Below are positions 1-6,236 of a stretch of DNA of 6,236 nt, piece by piece. The notes beneath the pieces were generated by a model. It searched no databases and had not been told where the DNA came from. It worked only from the letters and a program-made list of their open reading frames with translations. Source of the stretch: an uncultured Pseudomonadota bacterium (GTDB taxonomy: Bacteria; Pseudomonadota; Gammaproteobacteria; Burkholderiales; Usitatibacteraceae); contig CAMPHL010000167.1 in the NCBI GenBank assembly GCA_946885905.1, positions 1 through 6,236 on the forward strand, written 5' to 3'. Within the stretch, counting starts at the first letter, position 1. Each line of letters opens with the position of its first letter. Made by a program: the position numbers and the translations under genes.

Positions 1-1238
1 GACGCGAGCGCCTGGCTGCAGTCGCCAGCGAAGTCGACGAGGATGTACTCGTTGTCGCTGGAGTGTGCGCCGAAGCCGCGCAGGCCGAAGCCCTCGACCA
101 CCGCGCCGCGTGCCGCGAGGCCGGCGAAGGCGGCATCCGTGCCGCCGCCGGTGCTCGCCGTGGCGACCCTGAGCGACTTGCCGAGCTCCCTGTAGATCTC
201 CTGGCCGTGCGTGGCGAAGGCGACCGACGCCGGCGGCGCCTCGAGCGGCGGCCGGCGGCGGTCGAACACCACCTCGATCCGCGTGCCGGGAAGCAGCTTC
301 GACTTCACCTGCTCGCGCACCTTCGCCTCGATGCCCTCGAAGTCGGCGACCTTGCGCACGCGGATGTCGGCCATGGCGGAGGCATCGGCCGGGATCACGT
401 TGCGGTTGGTCCCGGACCTGGAGATGGTCCAGTTCATCTTCACGCCCCTGGCCGGATCGGAGAAGTCCCTCATCTGCAGGATCTGGTGCGAGAGCTCGTA
501 GAGGGCGTTCACGCCGCGTTCCGGCGCCGAGCCCGCGTGCGAGGCCTTGCCCTTCACCTTGATGGTCACGCCCGCGATGCCGGCGGTGGCCAGGCGCAGC
601 TGGTCGGTGTTGGGCCCGCCGCCGCCCTCGAACGACATCACCGCGTCGTGCTCCGCGCCCAAGCGCGTGATGAGGGCGCGGTGGCCGGGCGAGCTGATCT
701 CTTCGTCCGGGTTGATGAGCGCCGTGATCGTGCCGTATTCGTCGAACTTCATGTCCTGGAGGATCCGCAGCGCGTGCAGGATCAGCGCCACGCCCTGCTT
801 GTCGTCGGCGATGCCCAGGCCGTAGGCCTTGCCGCCGTCGACGCGGAAGGGCTGCTGCACGCCCATGCCGGGGAGGTACACGGTGTCCATGTGCGCGAGC
901 ATCAGCAGCTTCTTCTTGCCCTTGCCCCTGAACGTGGCGCGCACCGCGCGCCCGATCTTCTCGGGCGTGTCCTCCATCCGGTAGACCTCGGCGGGCTCCA
1001 CCAGCTCGACCTCCCCGCCCGCCGCCTCGAGGCGCGCGGCGATCACCTGGGCGATCTTCTCCAGGCCTTCGGGGTCGCGGCTGCCCGACTCGATCGCGGT
1101 GAGCTCCTTCAGCGTGTCGAGGAAGGGCTGCTTGTGGGCGCGCACCTGGGCGAGCACGGGCTCGACCGGCTGCGCGAGGGCCGTCGCCGCGGCGAGCAGG
1201 CATGCAGTCGCGGCGGCGGACACGGTCGTTCCCATCAT
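1..1238 (-). CDS. Exported M20-family zinc peptidase, glutamate carboxypeptidase-like (3' end cut by window edge)
   Basis: Translating the minus strand from 1238 gives 412 codons with no stop before the window edge. The start (residues 1-22) is a signal peptide with an Ala/Leu-rich core and a likely cleavage after ALA, so the enzyme should be exported. The metal and catalytic residues of the M20 family, as in Pseudomonas glutamate carboxypeptidase (CPG2), are all visible: HMDTV (H116, D118), GIADDK (D145), DEE (catalytic E179, ligand E180), FEGGG (E204) and FGAHS (H392). The spacing is close to that of CPG2. It probably removes a C-terminal amino acid such as glutamate from a peptide or folate-like substrate; the substrate is inferred only from the family. 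The central dimerisation domain (HAGSAPERGVNA and following) is present. The start codon overlaps the prfB stop by one base (TGATG), with GGGAG 4 nt before the first ATG and 7 nt before a second in-frame ATG at 1235; either could be used. About 20-25 residues should lie beyond the edge. The last ~11 visible residues do not resemble the family. Confidence 0.88.
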   Translation of the reverse strand, partial: MMGTTVSAAATACLLAAATALAQPVEPVLAQVRAHKQPFLDTLKELTAIESGSRDPEGLEKIAQVIAARLEAAGGEVELVEPAEVYRMEDTPEKIGRAVRATFRGKGKKKLLMLAHMDTVYLPGMGVQQPFRVDGGKAYGLGIADDKQGVALILHALRILQDMKFDEYGTITALINPDEEISSPGHRALITRLGAEHDAVMSFEGGGGPNTDQLRLATAGIAGVTIKVKGKASHAGSAPERGVNALYELSHQILQMRDFSDPARGVKMNWTISRSGTNRNVIPADASAMADIRVRKVADFEGIEAKVREQVKSKLLPGTRIEVVFDRRRPPLEAPPASVAFATHGQEIYRELGKSLRVATASTGGGTDAAFAGLAARGAVVEGFGLRGFGAHSSDNEYILVDFAGDCSQALA

Positions 1239-2342
1239 CAGACTCCCTGCTTGAGGCTCGCGGTGATGAAGTCGTCGAGGTCGCCATCCAGCACGGCCTG
1301 GGTGTTGCCGACCTCGTGGTTGGTCCGCAGGTCCTTGATGCGCGACTGGTCGAGCACGTAGCTGCGGATCTGGTGCCCCCAGCCGATGTCGGTCTTGGTG
1401 TCCTCGAGCTTCTGCTTCTGCTCGTTCTGCTTGCGCAGCTCCAGCTCGTAGAGCCTCGCCTTGAGCATCGCCATCGCCTCGGCGCGGTTCCTGTGCTGCG
1501 AGCGGTCGTTCTGCGAGGACACGACGATGTTGGTCGGCAGGTGCGTGATGCGTACCGCCGAGTCGGTCTTGTTCACGTGCTGGCCGCCGGCGCCCGAGGC
1601 ACGGTAGGTGTCGATGCGAAGGTCCGCGGGGTTGATTTCGATCTCGATCGTCTCGTCGACCTCGGGATACACGAACACGCTCGCGAACGAGGTGTGGCGG
1701 CGGGCGTTCGAGTCGAACGGCGATTTGCGAACCAGCCGGTGGATGCCGGTCTCGGTGCGCAGGTACCCGTAGGCGTACTCGCCGGAGACCTTGAGCGAGG
1801 CGCTCTTGATCCCCGCGACCTCGCCCTCGGAGATCTCGAGCAGCTCGTAGCCGAAGCCCTTCTTGTCGCAGTACTTCGAGTACATGCGCAGCAGCATCTG
1901 CGCCCAGTCCTGCGCCTCGGTGCCGCCCTGCCCGGCGTTGATGTCGAGGAAGCAATTGTTCGGGTCCATGGGGTGCGCGAACATCCGCCTGAACTCCAGG
2001 CCCTCGACCAGCCGGCCGATCCCGGCGACGTCCGCTTCGACGCCCTCGAGCGTCGCGTCGTCGGATTCCCCCCGGGCGAGCGAAAAAAGCTCCCCCGAGT
2101 CGGCGATGCCGGCATCGATTTTCTCGATGGTGGCAAGCGTTTCCTCGAGCGAGCGGCGTTCCTTGCCGAGCTCCTGCGCCTTCTTCGCGTCGTCCCAGAC
2201 CCTGGGGTCCTCGAGCGCGCGGACGACTTCGATCAGGCGCGACTTCTTCGCGTCGTAGTCAAAGATACCTCCGGAGCTGCGCCGTGCGGGCGGCGAGGTC
2301 CTGGAGGTTGCTCTGGATGAGGTTGACGCGGTCGGCTTCCAT
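1238..2342 (-). CDS. prfB: Peptide chain release factor 2 (RF2), made by +1 programmed frameshift
   Basis: RF2 reads UAA and UGA stop codons in the ribosomal A site and triggers peptide release. The gene starts at ATG 2342 ([16 protein letters not shown]), runs 27 codons to an in-frame TGA at 2261-2259, and continues in the +1 frame from GAC 2260 to the TGA at 1240-1238. The joined product is 367 aa, against 365 in E. coli. The stop-recognition tripeptide SPF is at residues 207-209 and the catalytic GGQ at 252-254, followed by the conserved [13 protein letters not shown] stretch. The N-terminal helical domain and the [14 protein letters not shown] motif also match RF2. A single unshifted frame is open far upstream of 2342, but that extension is meaningless Arg/Ala-rich sequence. 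The M20 peptidase gene follows with a 1-nt overlap, so the two are probably co-transcribed. lysS, a common neighbour of prfB, is absent. No Shine-Dalgarno sequence is apparent before ATG 2342. Confidence 0.97.
2258..2272 (-). promoter_or_regulatory. prfB programmed +1 frameshift signal
   Basis: Read on the minus strand, GGAGGTATCTTTGAC holds all elements of the RF2 recoding site: an internal Shine-Dalgarno-like GGAGG (2272-2268), a 3-nt spacer, the slippery CTT (2264-2262), the 0-frame stop TGA (2261-2259) and the following C. In E. coli the equivalent is AGGGGGTATCTTTGAC. When RF2 is scarce the ribosome pauses at UGA and slips forward by one base, so RF2 controls its own synthesis. The zero frame from ATG 2342 reaches this TGA as codon 28. 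Confidence 0.96.
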
Positions 2343-2362
2343 GGCGGCGGGCGAAAAGCGCA

Positions 2363-2368
2363 ATTATA
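2363..2368 (-). promoter_or_regulatory. Candidate -10 box for the prfB operon (TATAAT)
   Basis: The minus strand reads TATAAT at 2368-2363, a perfect sigma-70 -10 hexamer in otherwise GC-rich DNA, ending 20 bases before the prfB ATG. It would give a 5' leader of only about 12-16 nt. No convincing -35 is seen at 16-18 bp spacing (the best positions read TCCGTA or TGGTCC). The call rests on the -10 match and its position. Confidence 0.5.
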
Positions 2369-2463
2369 CGTGCGCGCCTGCACCGTACGGACCATGCCCG
2401 CGCAGCGTGCCACGCAAAGCGGCGGCGGCATGGTCATGCATCGCAGCAGAGCCGAGGTGGCGG

Positions 2464-3441
2464 ATGAGCGCGACGATGGTGGCGAAGGGATTGCTGAGCT
2501 GGGTGCCCGGCGTCCAGCGGGCGTTTTACGACCGCAAGGCGGCGCACGGAACGGGCTCGGCGGAATACTGCTACGGGGTCTGGATAAAGCACCTGGCGCT
2601 CCGGGGCGCGGCCGGCATGCCCGCACCGACGGGCACGGTGCTCGAATTCGGCCCGGGAGAGTCGATCGGGACGGGCGTCGCGGCACTCCTTTCGGGCGCC
2701 GAGCGCTACATGGCCCTCGACGCCGTCGCGCACATGCGACCCGAAGCCAACCTGGCCATCTTCCACGAGCTCGTGCGCCTCTTCCGCGAGCGCGCCCCGC
2801 GGCCGAAGGCCGGGTTCCCGCCCTTCGACCAATACCTGGATGCCCGCCTTTTCCCCTCGAGCGTGCTCGACGAGGGAACGCTCGAGCGCGCGCTCGCCCC
2901 CGAGCGGCTCGAGCGCATCGAACGCGCGGTGCGCGCGGTCGGCACCCCGCGGCCCGACCCGTTGCTGCGCTACCACACCTGGACCCAGTACCATCCCGTC
3001 GCCGACGCATCGGTGGAGCTCGCTTTCTCGCACGTGGTGCTCAACCACGTCTCGGACCTCGAAGGCTTCTACCGCATGTGCGGAGCGTGGGTGAAGCCCG
3101 GCGGTTGGATGTCGCACCAGGTCGACTTCACCTGCCTCGGAACCGCGAAGGAATGGAACGGCCACCGGGCTTATGGCGACTTCACCTGGAAGATCGTGCG
3201 GGGGAACCGGCCCTACTTCGTGAACCGCGAGCCGGTGCAGACCCATCTCGACCTGCTCGACCGCAACGGCTTCGACGTCCTGCAGCTGATCCGGGGACGC
3301 AGGCCCGGAGGCATCCCGCGCGCGCGCCTGGCGCCGCGCTACCGCGCCATCTCGGACGAGGACCACGAGACCCAGACGGGCTTCATCATCGCGCGCCGCC
3401 GGCCGGCCGCCGGTTGTATCGCCGCGGCGAGGGGGACATAA
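2464..3441 (+). CDS. Class I SAM-dependent methyltransferase, substrate unknown
   Basis: A 325-aa protein. The start at 2464 is chosen because GAGG (2454-2457) sits 6 nt before it; the reading frame is open further upstream, but that part overlaps prfB and is low-complexity. A second ATG lies at 2476. The Rossmann-fold SAM-binding signature is [13 protein letters not shown] at residues 59-71 (motif I), followed by an acidic residue at the end of strand 2 (ALD, D86) that would bind the ribose hydroxyls. The strand 4 region is [18 protein letters not shown] (from residue 188) with KPGG after it, as in Methyltransf_11-type enzymes. A ~100-residue insert rich in charged residues separates motif I from strand 4. 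No signal peptide or membrane helix is evident, so it is probably cytoplasmic. It is divergent from prfB. Nothing in its neighbours reveals the methyl acceptor. The C-terminal end (GFIIARRR and a short Ala/Gly tail) looks natural. Confidence 0.85.
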   Translation: MSATMVAKGLLSWVPGVQRAFYDRKAAHGTGSAEYCYGVWIKHLALRGAAGMPAPTGTVLEFGPGESIGTGVAALLSGAERYMALDAVAHMRPEANLAIFHELVRLFRERAPRPKAGFPPFDQYLDARLFPSSVLDEGTLERALAPERLERIERAVRAVGTPRPDPLLRYHTWTQYHPVADASVELAFSHVVLNHVSDLEGFYRMCGAWVKPGGWMSHQVDFTCLGTAKEWNGHRAYGDFTWKIVRGNRPYFVNREPVQTHLDLLDRNGFDVLQLIRGRRPGGIPRARLAPRYRAISDEDHETQTGFIIARRRPAAGCIAAARGT

Positions 3442-3493
3442 CCGGCATCAACAAGAAACACACTCGCCGGCGCATACCCCATTCCCATCTTCG

Positions 3494-3509
3494 GAAGGAG
3501 ACGTTGATG
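3494..3509 (+). promoter_or_regulatory. Orphan ribosome binding site and start codon of a lost plus-strand gene
   Basis: GAAGGAG (3494-3500) lies 6 nt before ATG 3507, the best Shine-Dalgarno match in the window. The frame from this ATG encodes only nine residues (MRRAYWPPG) before TGA at 3534-3536. From about 3511 the DNA is antisense to a recognisable minus-strand membrane-protein fragment, so these codons are unlikely to be the original gene. I infer that a plus-strand gene, perhaps following the methyltransferase, lost its coding part at a junction here. The 3442-3493 stretch before it holds no gene and no clear terminator. Confidence 0.45.
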
Positions 3510-3510
3510 C

Positions 3511-3844
3511 GCCGAGCGTATTGGCCGCCAGGTTGAAGAGCAGGTAGCCGCCCTCGTTGCGCTGCACCGATCCCAGCACGAAGCCCCTCCGGTCGAAGCT
3601 CTGCCCGTAGGGCACGATCGTGCCCAGGGCGAGGGGCGCCCATCACCAGCTGGATCCAGGCGAACACACGGGGTCGCTGTATGCCTCGATGCGGTCGCGG
3701 ATGTAAAAGCTGCCGAGCTCGAGGCCCAGGATGAAGGCCGAAAGCCTCACCGAGGAAGAGCTTCAGGTAGTGCGACCAGATGGACTCGTAGATGAGCCCG
3801 GCGAAGCCCGAGAGCGCGAAGAGCGCGTACAGAGCGCGGGTCAA
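3511..3844 (-). pseudogene. N-terminal remnant of a fused MFS/spermidine-synthase-type membrane protein
   Basis: The likely start is TTG 3844, with GGAG 8 nt upstream. The first 32 residues (ALYALFALSGFAGLIYESIW and on to LKLFLG) match the first transmembrane segment of this family. The homology then jumps frame: LSAFILGLELGSFYIRDRI (3744 to about 3667), FAWIQLVMG (from 3664, back in the first frame), then LALGTIVPYGQSFD through LLFNLAANTLG (3633-3511, third frame). Three single-base changes would restore one frame: near 3745-3748, near 3665-3669, and one extra C within CCCC at 3633-3636. The unshifted frame runs on as 152 aa to 3386, but its C-terminal half is nonsense. Everything after about the third membrane segment, including any synthase domain, is missing at about 3510. 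The family assignment comes from motif memory and not from a search. The frame breaks may be true decay or sequencing errors; the truncation is real in this sequence. Confidence 0.72.
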
Positions 3845-3877
3845 TCGTCTCGCTCCAGGTGGGGCGGCGGAATCCGG

Positions 3878-3904
3878 ATTATCGGGGCCTTACAAAAGTA
3901 ACAA
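3878..3904 (-). promoter_or_regulatory. Weak candidate promoter for the spermidine-synthase-like remnant
   Basis: On the minus strand TTGTTA (3904-3899) and GATAAT (3883-3878) are separated by 15 bp, shorter than the ideal 17. The expected RNA start would be about 25 nt before TTG 3844. A small inverted repeat, TTACAAAAGTAA (3890-3901), lies across the -35/spacer and could be an operator or chance. This is pattern matching only. Confidence 0.25.
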
Positions 3905-3979
3905 GCGCTCCGCCGGCGCCGCTTGGGACGGCAGTCCGCTCCCACGTAACATGCCGGCATCGCTCGGGAGATGGCGGCC

Positions 3980-6199
3980 ATGGAATCGCTGCTGCATTTC
4001 GTCTGGGGTGCCCTGCCAGGCTCGCCGTTGCCTGCGACCTACGACCTGTCCCTGGTCGTGCTCTCGTACATCGTGGCCTCGCTCGCCGCCTACACCGCGA
4101 TCGACCTCGCCGGCAGGGTGGCCGAGTACCGTTCCGAGCCGCGGCGCGCGGCCGCGTGGCTCGGTGGCGGAGCCTTCGCGATGGGTGCCGGCATCTGGTC
4201 GATGCACTTCGTGGCCATGCTCGCCTACAAGCTCCCGATCCCGGTGCGCTACGAAGCGTGGACCACGCTCGCCTCGATGGCCGCGGCGATCGCCACCTCG
4301 GGCTTCGCCCTGTTCATCGTGACCCGTCCCCGGCTCTCCTGGACGCGCCTGCTCTTCGGCGGGGCGGTGATGGGCGTGGGCATCGGCACCATGCACTACA
4401 CGGGCATGGCGGCGCTGCGCCTGGACGCGCTGGTGATGTACTACCCGGGCGGCTGGATACTCTCGATCGTGAACGCGATCGTCTGCTCGACGGTCGCGAT
4501 CTGGATGGTGTTCCGCCTGGGCGGCGGCACGGACCTGAGGCTCAAGGTGGCCGCCGCGCTGGTGATGGGGGTCGCGATCTGCGGCATGCACTACACCGGG
4601 ATGTACGCCACCGTCTGCGTGTCGACCGGGGAAGCGGGATCCGCGGGCGAGGGGCTCGATCCGCTGCCGCTCGCCGCCGCGATCGCGGCGGTGACCCTCC
4701 TCATCATGAGCATCGCATTGTCCGTGTCGCTGCAGAGCCAGCTGCTGTCGCGCACGCTGCGCGAGCAGAACCGGCTGCTGCGCGACGAGATCGAGCAGCG
4801 CAGGCGCGCGGAAGCCGAGCTCCAGGACCACCGCGACAACCTGCAGTCGCTGGTCGACAAGCGCACCGCGGAGCTGAGCCAGGCGCGCGACGCCGCCGAG
4901 GCCGCGAGCCTGGCGAAGAGCCAGTTCCTGGCCACGATGAGCCACGAGATCCGCACGCCGATGAATGGCGTGCTCGGCATGACCGAGCTGCTCCTTACCA
5001 CGCGCCTGGACGCACGCCAGCGGCGCTTCGCGGAAGTCGCGCATCGCTCGGGCGTGGCGCTGCTCTCGGTGATCAACGACATCCTCGACTTCTCGAAGAT
5101 CGAATCGGGCCGCTTCGACCTGCGCTCCCAGCCCTTCGACGTGCGCGAGCTGGTCGACGAAGTGGTGGATACGCTCGCCGAGGTGGCGCGGCGCAAGGGC
5201 CTGGAGTTCGCGAGCCTCGTGCCGGTCGATGTTCCCCGCGCGCTCGTCGGCAGCGCCGGACACCTGCGGCAGGTCCTCATCAACCTCGTGGGCAATGCCA
5301 TCAAGTACACCGAGCGCGGAACCGTGATGGTGCGGGTGGAGGCGGGCGCCCGGGACGCCGCGGGGACGATGCTGCGTTTCGAAGTGGCCGATACCGGTGC
5401 CGGCATTCCGGCGGATCACCGCGACTACATCTTCGAGCCCTTCACGCAGCTTGCGGACACGCGCAAGCAGGGCGGCACCGGGTTGGGCCTGTCGATCTGC
5501 AAGCAGCTGGTGGAGAAGATGGGCGGCACGATCGGGGTGCGCGATGCGCCCGGCGGTGGCTCGGTCTTCTGGTTCCAGCTGCCCCTGGAGGTGGTGAACG
5601 ACGAGGCGACCTTTGACAGCCGCCGCGGCCTCGCAGGGCTGCGCGCGCTGGTGGTCGACGACAACGCGGTCAACCGCGAGATCCTGCGCCACCAGCTGGG
5701 CGCGCTCGGCGTGGCCCTCGACATGGCCGAAGGCGGAGCGCGTGCCCTCGACAAGCTGCATGCCGCCGCGGCGGCCGGGCGCCCCTTCGACATCGTCGTC
5801 CTCGACGACCAGATGCCCGGCATGACGGGGCTGGTGCTCGCGCGCGGTTTGGGGGCGGACGCGTGGGTGGGCTGGGCGGCGCGGGGGGTGCTGGCTGCGA
5901 CGCGTCGGTCACGGTTTCACGTGAAACGCTGCGTGGCGCGTGGGCCTCACGCGGGCAGCACCACGACGTACCGCTTCGGCTCGGCGCCCTCGGACTCCGA
6001 CTGCAGCCCGGCAGCGGCGACCACGTCGTGGACGACCTTGCGCTCGAACGGGGACATCGGCTCCAGCGAGGCACGCTCGCCGGTCTCCTGCACCCGCGCC
6101 ACGACCTCGGCCGCGAGCTTCTCCAGGTGCGCACGCCGCTCGGCGCGGTGGTTGCTCACGTCGAGCATCAGGCGGGACCGTTCACCGGTCTCGCGGTAG
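3980..6199 (+). CDS. MHYT-domain hybrid sensor histidine kinase, broken in its receiver domain (genuine part ends about 5850)
   Basis: The start at 3980 is favoured because GGGAG (3966-3970) is 9 nt upstream; the in-frame ATG at 3971 abuts it. Residues about 1-260 form an integral-membrane MHYT sensor with the three hallmark motifs MHFVAM (75-80), MHYTGM (138-143) and MHYTGM (203-208). These are thought to bind a metal and sense a diatomic gas or redox state. A coiled-coil linker follows ([14 protein letters not shown] region). HisKA carries the autophosphorylation site in [10 protein letters not shown] (H322). HATPase_c shows the N box (N439 in LVGNAIKYT), DTGAGI (D471), the F box IFEPFTQ and GGTGLGL (from 498). 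A receiver domain begins with LVVDDN (D560, D561) and has the phosphoacceptor D609 in VLDDQMPG, but it loses resemblance from about residue 620. The conserved Lys and Thr/Ser and the last three strands are missing. The frame continues to TAG 6199 only as antisense of rsmG/jag-type sequence, so the last ~110 codons are not a real part of this protein. Target genes are unknown. Confidence 0.85.
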   Translation: MESLLHFVWGALPGSPLPATYDLSLVVLSYIVASLAAYTAIDLAGRVAEYRSEPRRAAAWLGGGAFAMGAGIWSMHFVAMLAYKLPIPVRYEAWTTLASMAAAIATSGFALFIVTRPRLSWTRLLFGGAVMGVGIGTMHYTGMAALRLDALVMYYPGGWILSIVNAIVCSTVAIWMVFRLGGGTDLRLKVAAALVMGVAICGMHYTGMYATVCVSTGEAGSAGEGLDPLPLAAAIAAVTLLIMSIALSVSLQSQLLSRTLREQNRLLRDEIEQRRRAEAELQDHRDNLQSLVDKRTAELSQARDAAEAASLAKSQFLATMSHEIRTPMNGVLGMTELLLTTRLDARQRRFAEVAHRSGVALLSVINDILDFSKIESGRFDLRSQPFDVRELVDEVVDTLAEVARRKGLEFASLVPVDVPRALVGSAGHLRQVLINLVGNAIKYTERGTVMVRVEAGARDAAGTMLRFEVADTGAGIPADHRDYIFEPFTQLADTRKQGGTGLGLSICKQLVEKMGGTIGVRDAPGGGSVFWFQLPLEVVNDEATFDSRRGLAGLRALVVDDNAVNREILRHQLGALGVALDMAEGGARALDKLHAAAAAGRPFDIVVLDDQMPGMTGLVLARGLGADAWVGWAARGVLAATRRSRFHVKRCVARGPHAGSTTTYRFGSAPSDSDCSPAAATTSWTTLRSNGDIGSSEARSPVSCTRATTSAASFSRCARRSARWLLTSSIRRDRSPVSR
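5850..5912 (-). CDS. rsmG: N-terminal fragment of an actinobacterial-type rsmG (16S rRNA m7G methyltransferase), truncated
   Basis: On the minus strand a GTG at 5912 directly follows the parS palindrome and opens [16 protein letters not shown], a Pro/Ala-rich start like that of many actinobacterial RsmG proteins. Only about 20 codons remain before the sequence becomes antisense to the kinase receiver domain. The conserved RsmG methyltransferase core is absent. The assignment rests mainly on gene order (jag, then rsmG, both on this strand) and on parS in between; the residues alone would not prove it. The frame stays open beyond the junction into meaningless sequence. The exact 3' limit is uncertain by about 15-20 bases. 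Confidence 0.4.
5914..5927. promoter_or_regulatory. parS site (ParB/Spo0J centromere-like site)
   Basis: GTTTCACGTGAAAC is a perfect 14-bp palindrome and an exact match to the core of the bacterial parS consensus. ParB binds such sites, loads as a clamp and spreads, marking the origin region for segregation by ParA and for SMC loading. It lies between jag and the presumed rsmG start, next to which parA-parB are usually found in Actinobacteria. Read on the minus strand it encodes VSRET, commonly seen at the annotated start of RsmG. Confidence 0.85.
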
Positions 6200-6236
6200 A
6201 CGGCCAGCCGGGTCAGCTCCTGCAGCGCCTCGAGCA
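5947..6236 (-). CDS. jag: Jag/KhpB-type RNA-binding protein, C-terminal KH-R3H part (5' end beyond window)
   Basis: Ninety-five codons are visible, from the window edge to TGA 5949-5947. The fragment begins with [13 protein letters not shown] and continues with [20 protein letters not shown], the C-terminal side of a KH_jag domain. It ends with an R3H domain: [16 protein letters not shown] contains the Arg-x3-His motif, and [16 protein letters not shown] is the typical C-terminus. Jag (KhpB, SpoIIIJ-associated) binds RNA, usually with KhpA, and sits after rnpA-yidC in many Gram-positive genomes. The sequence style and the terminal RYVVVLPA are strongly actinobacterial; betaproteobacteria normally lack this gene here. 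Only an internal ATG at 6168 is visible, and it is not the real start. It is followed by parS and the rsmG start. The plus-strand frame that crosses this region is antisense. Confidence 0.88.
   Translation of the reverse strand, partial: LEALQELTRLAVYRETGERSRLMLDVSNHRAERRAHLEKLAAEVVARVQETGERASLEPMSPFERKVVHDVVAAAGLQSESEGAEPKRYVVVLPA

Noticed and set aside
63..1361. Long plus-strand open frame (432 codons) opposite the M20 peptidase
   Set aside because: It is antisense to a gene whose full set of M20 metal ligands is visible. Its product is His/Arg/Asp-rich low-complexity sequence, the usual third-position shadow in GC-rich DNA.
1202..2320. Plus-strand open frame of 372 codons opposite prfB
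   Set aside because: Antisense shadow of RF2; Val/Leu/Arg/Asp-rich with no family motif.
2284..2463. Earlier start for the methyltransferase at 2284
   Set aside because: The added 60 residues overlap prfB, lack family features and have no good RBS; GAGG before 2464 supports the shorter form.
2343..3010. Upstream extension of the prfB shifted frame to an ATG at 3010
   Set aside because: The extension is Arg/Pro/Ala-rich, antisense to the methyltransferase, and is explained by the +1 frameshift that really links ATG 2342 to the main frame.
3391..3415. GC-rich inverted repeat near the methyltransferase end as a terminator
   Set aside because: It lies inside the coding sequence and no T-run follows it; GGCC-type repeats are common at this GC content.
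3507..3536. Nine-codon ORF MRRAYWPPG behind a strong RBS as a real small peptide
   Set aside because: Its codons are antisense to the recognisable NLAANTLG end of the membrane-protein remnant, so it is better explained by a junction.
3859..5761. Long overlapping frames on both strands within the kinase (3859-5616 plus, 5761-3890 minus)
   Set aside because: Shadows of the MHYT kinase, which has all its expected motifs in the 3980 frame.
5855..6199. C-terminal extension of the kinase as a novel domain
   Set aside because: It is precisely antisense to jag, parS and the rsmG start, and has the Ser/Thr/Arg-rich composition of a shadow frame.

Overview
The window is high-GC DNA. Most of it (about 1 to 5850) looks like one proteobacterial genome, probably a betaproteobacterium. 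This rests on the style of the RF2 gene, the MHYT-type hybrid histidine kinase and the even G/C-rich codon use. I cannot name a genus. The last ~390 bases look like a different organism: they carry a jag-parS-rsmG arrangement typical of the actinobacterial origin region.

Layout. From 2342 down to 1 on the minus strand lies a two-gene operon: prfB (peptide chain release factor 2, with its +1 programmed frameshift intact), followed with a 1-nt stop/start overlap by an exported M20-family zinc peptidase related to glutamate carboxypeptidase, which is cut by the window edge. A short divergent intergenic region holds a perfect TATAAT hexamer just upstream of prfB. On the plus strand, 2464-3441 encodes a class I SAM-dependent methyltransferase of unknown substrate. 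After it comes a strong ribosome binding site and an ATG (3494-3509) with no gene behind it. It runs directly into the broken C-terminal side of a minus-strand remnant (3844 to about 3511). That remnant is the N-terminal membrane part of a fused MFS/spermidine-synthase-type protein and carries about three single-base frame disruptions. From 3980 on the plus strand is an MHYT-sensor hybrid histidine kinase (seven-helix MHYT domain, coiled coil, HisKA, HATPase_c, start of a receiver domain).

The receiver domain stops making sense just after its phosphoacceptor motif, at about 5850. From there the plus-strand reading frame is simply antisense to an actinobacterial-type rsmG start, a perfect parS palindrome and the C-terminal part of jag. 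The two converging genes (kinase and rsmG) are both cut at the same place, so I read this as a chimeric junction, most likely an assembly or cloning artefact and less likely a real transfer.

I do not see a previously undescribed multi-gene system here. The points of real interest are the RF2 autoregulatory frameshift, the two junctions (about 3505-3512 and about 5835-5870), the eroded membrane-protein gene, and the parS site outside its expected taxonomic context.
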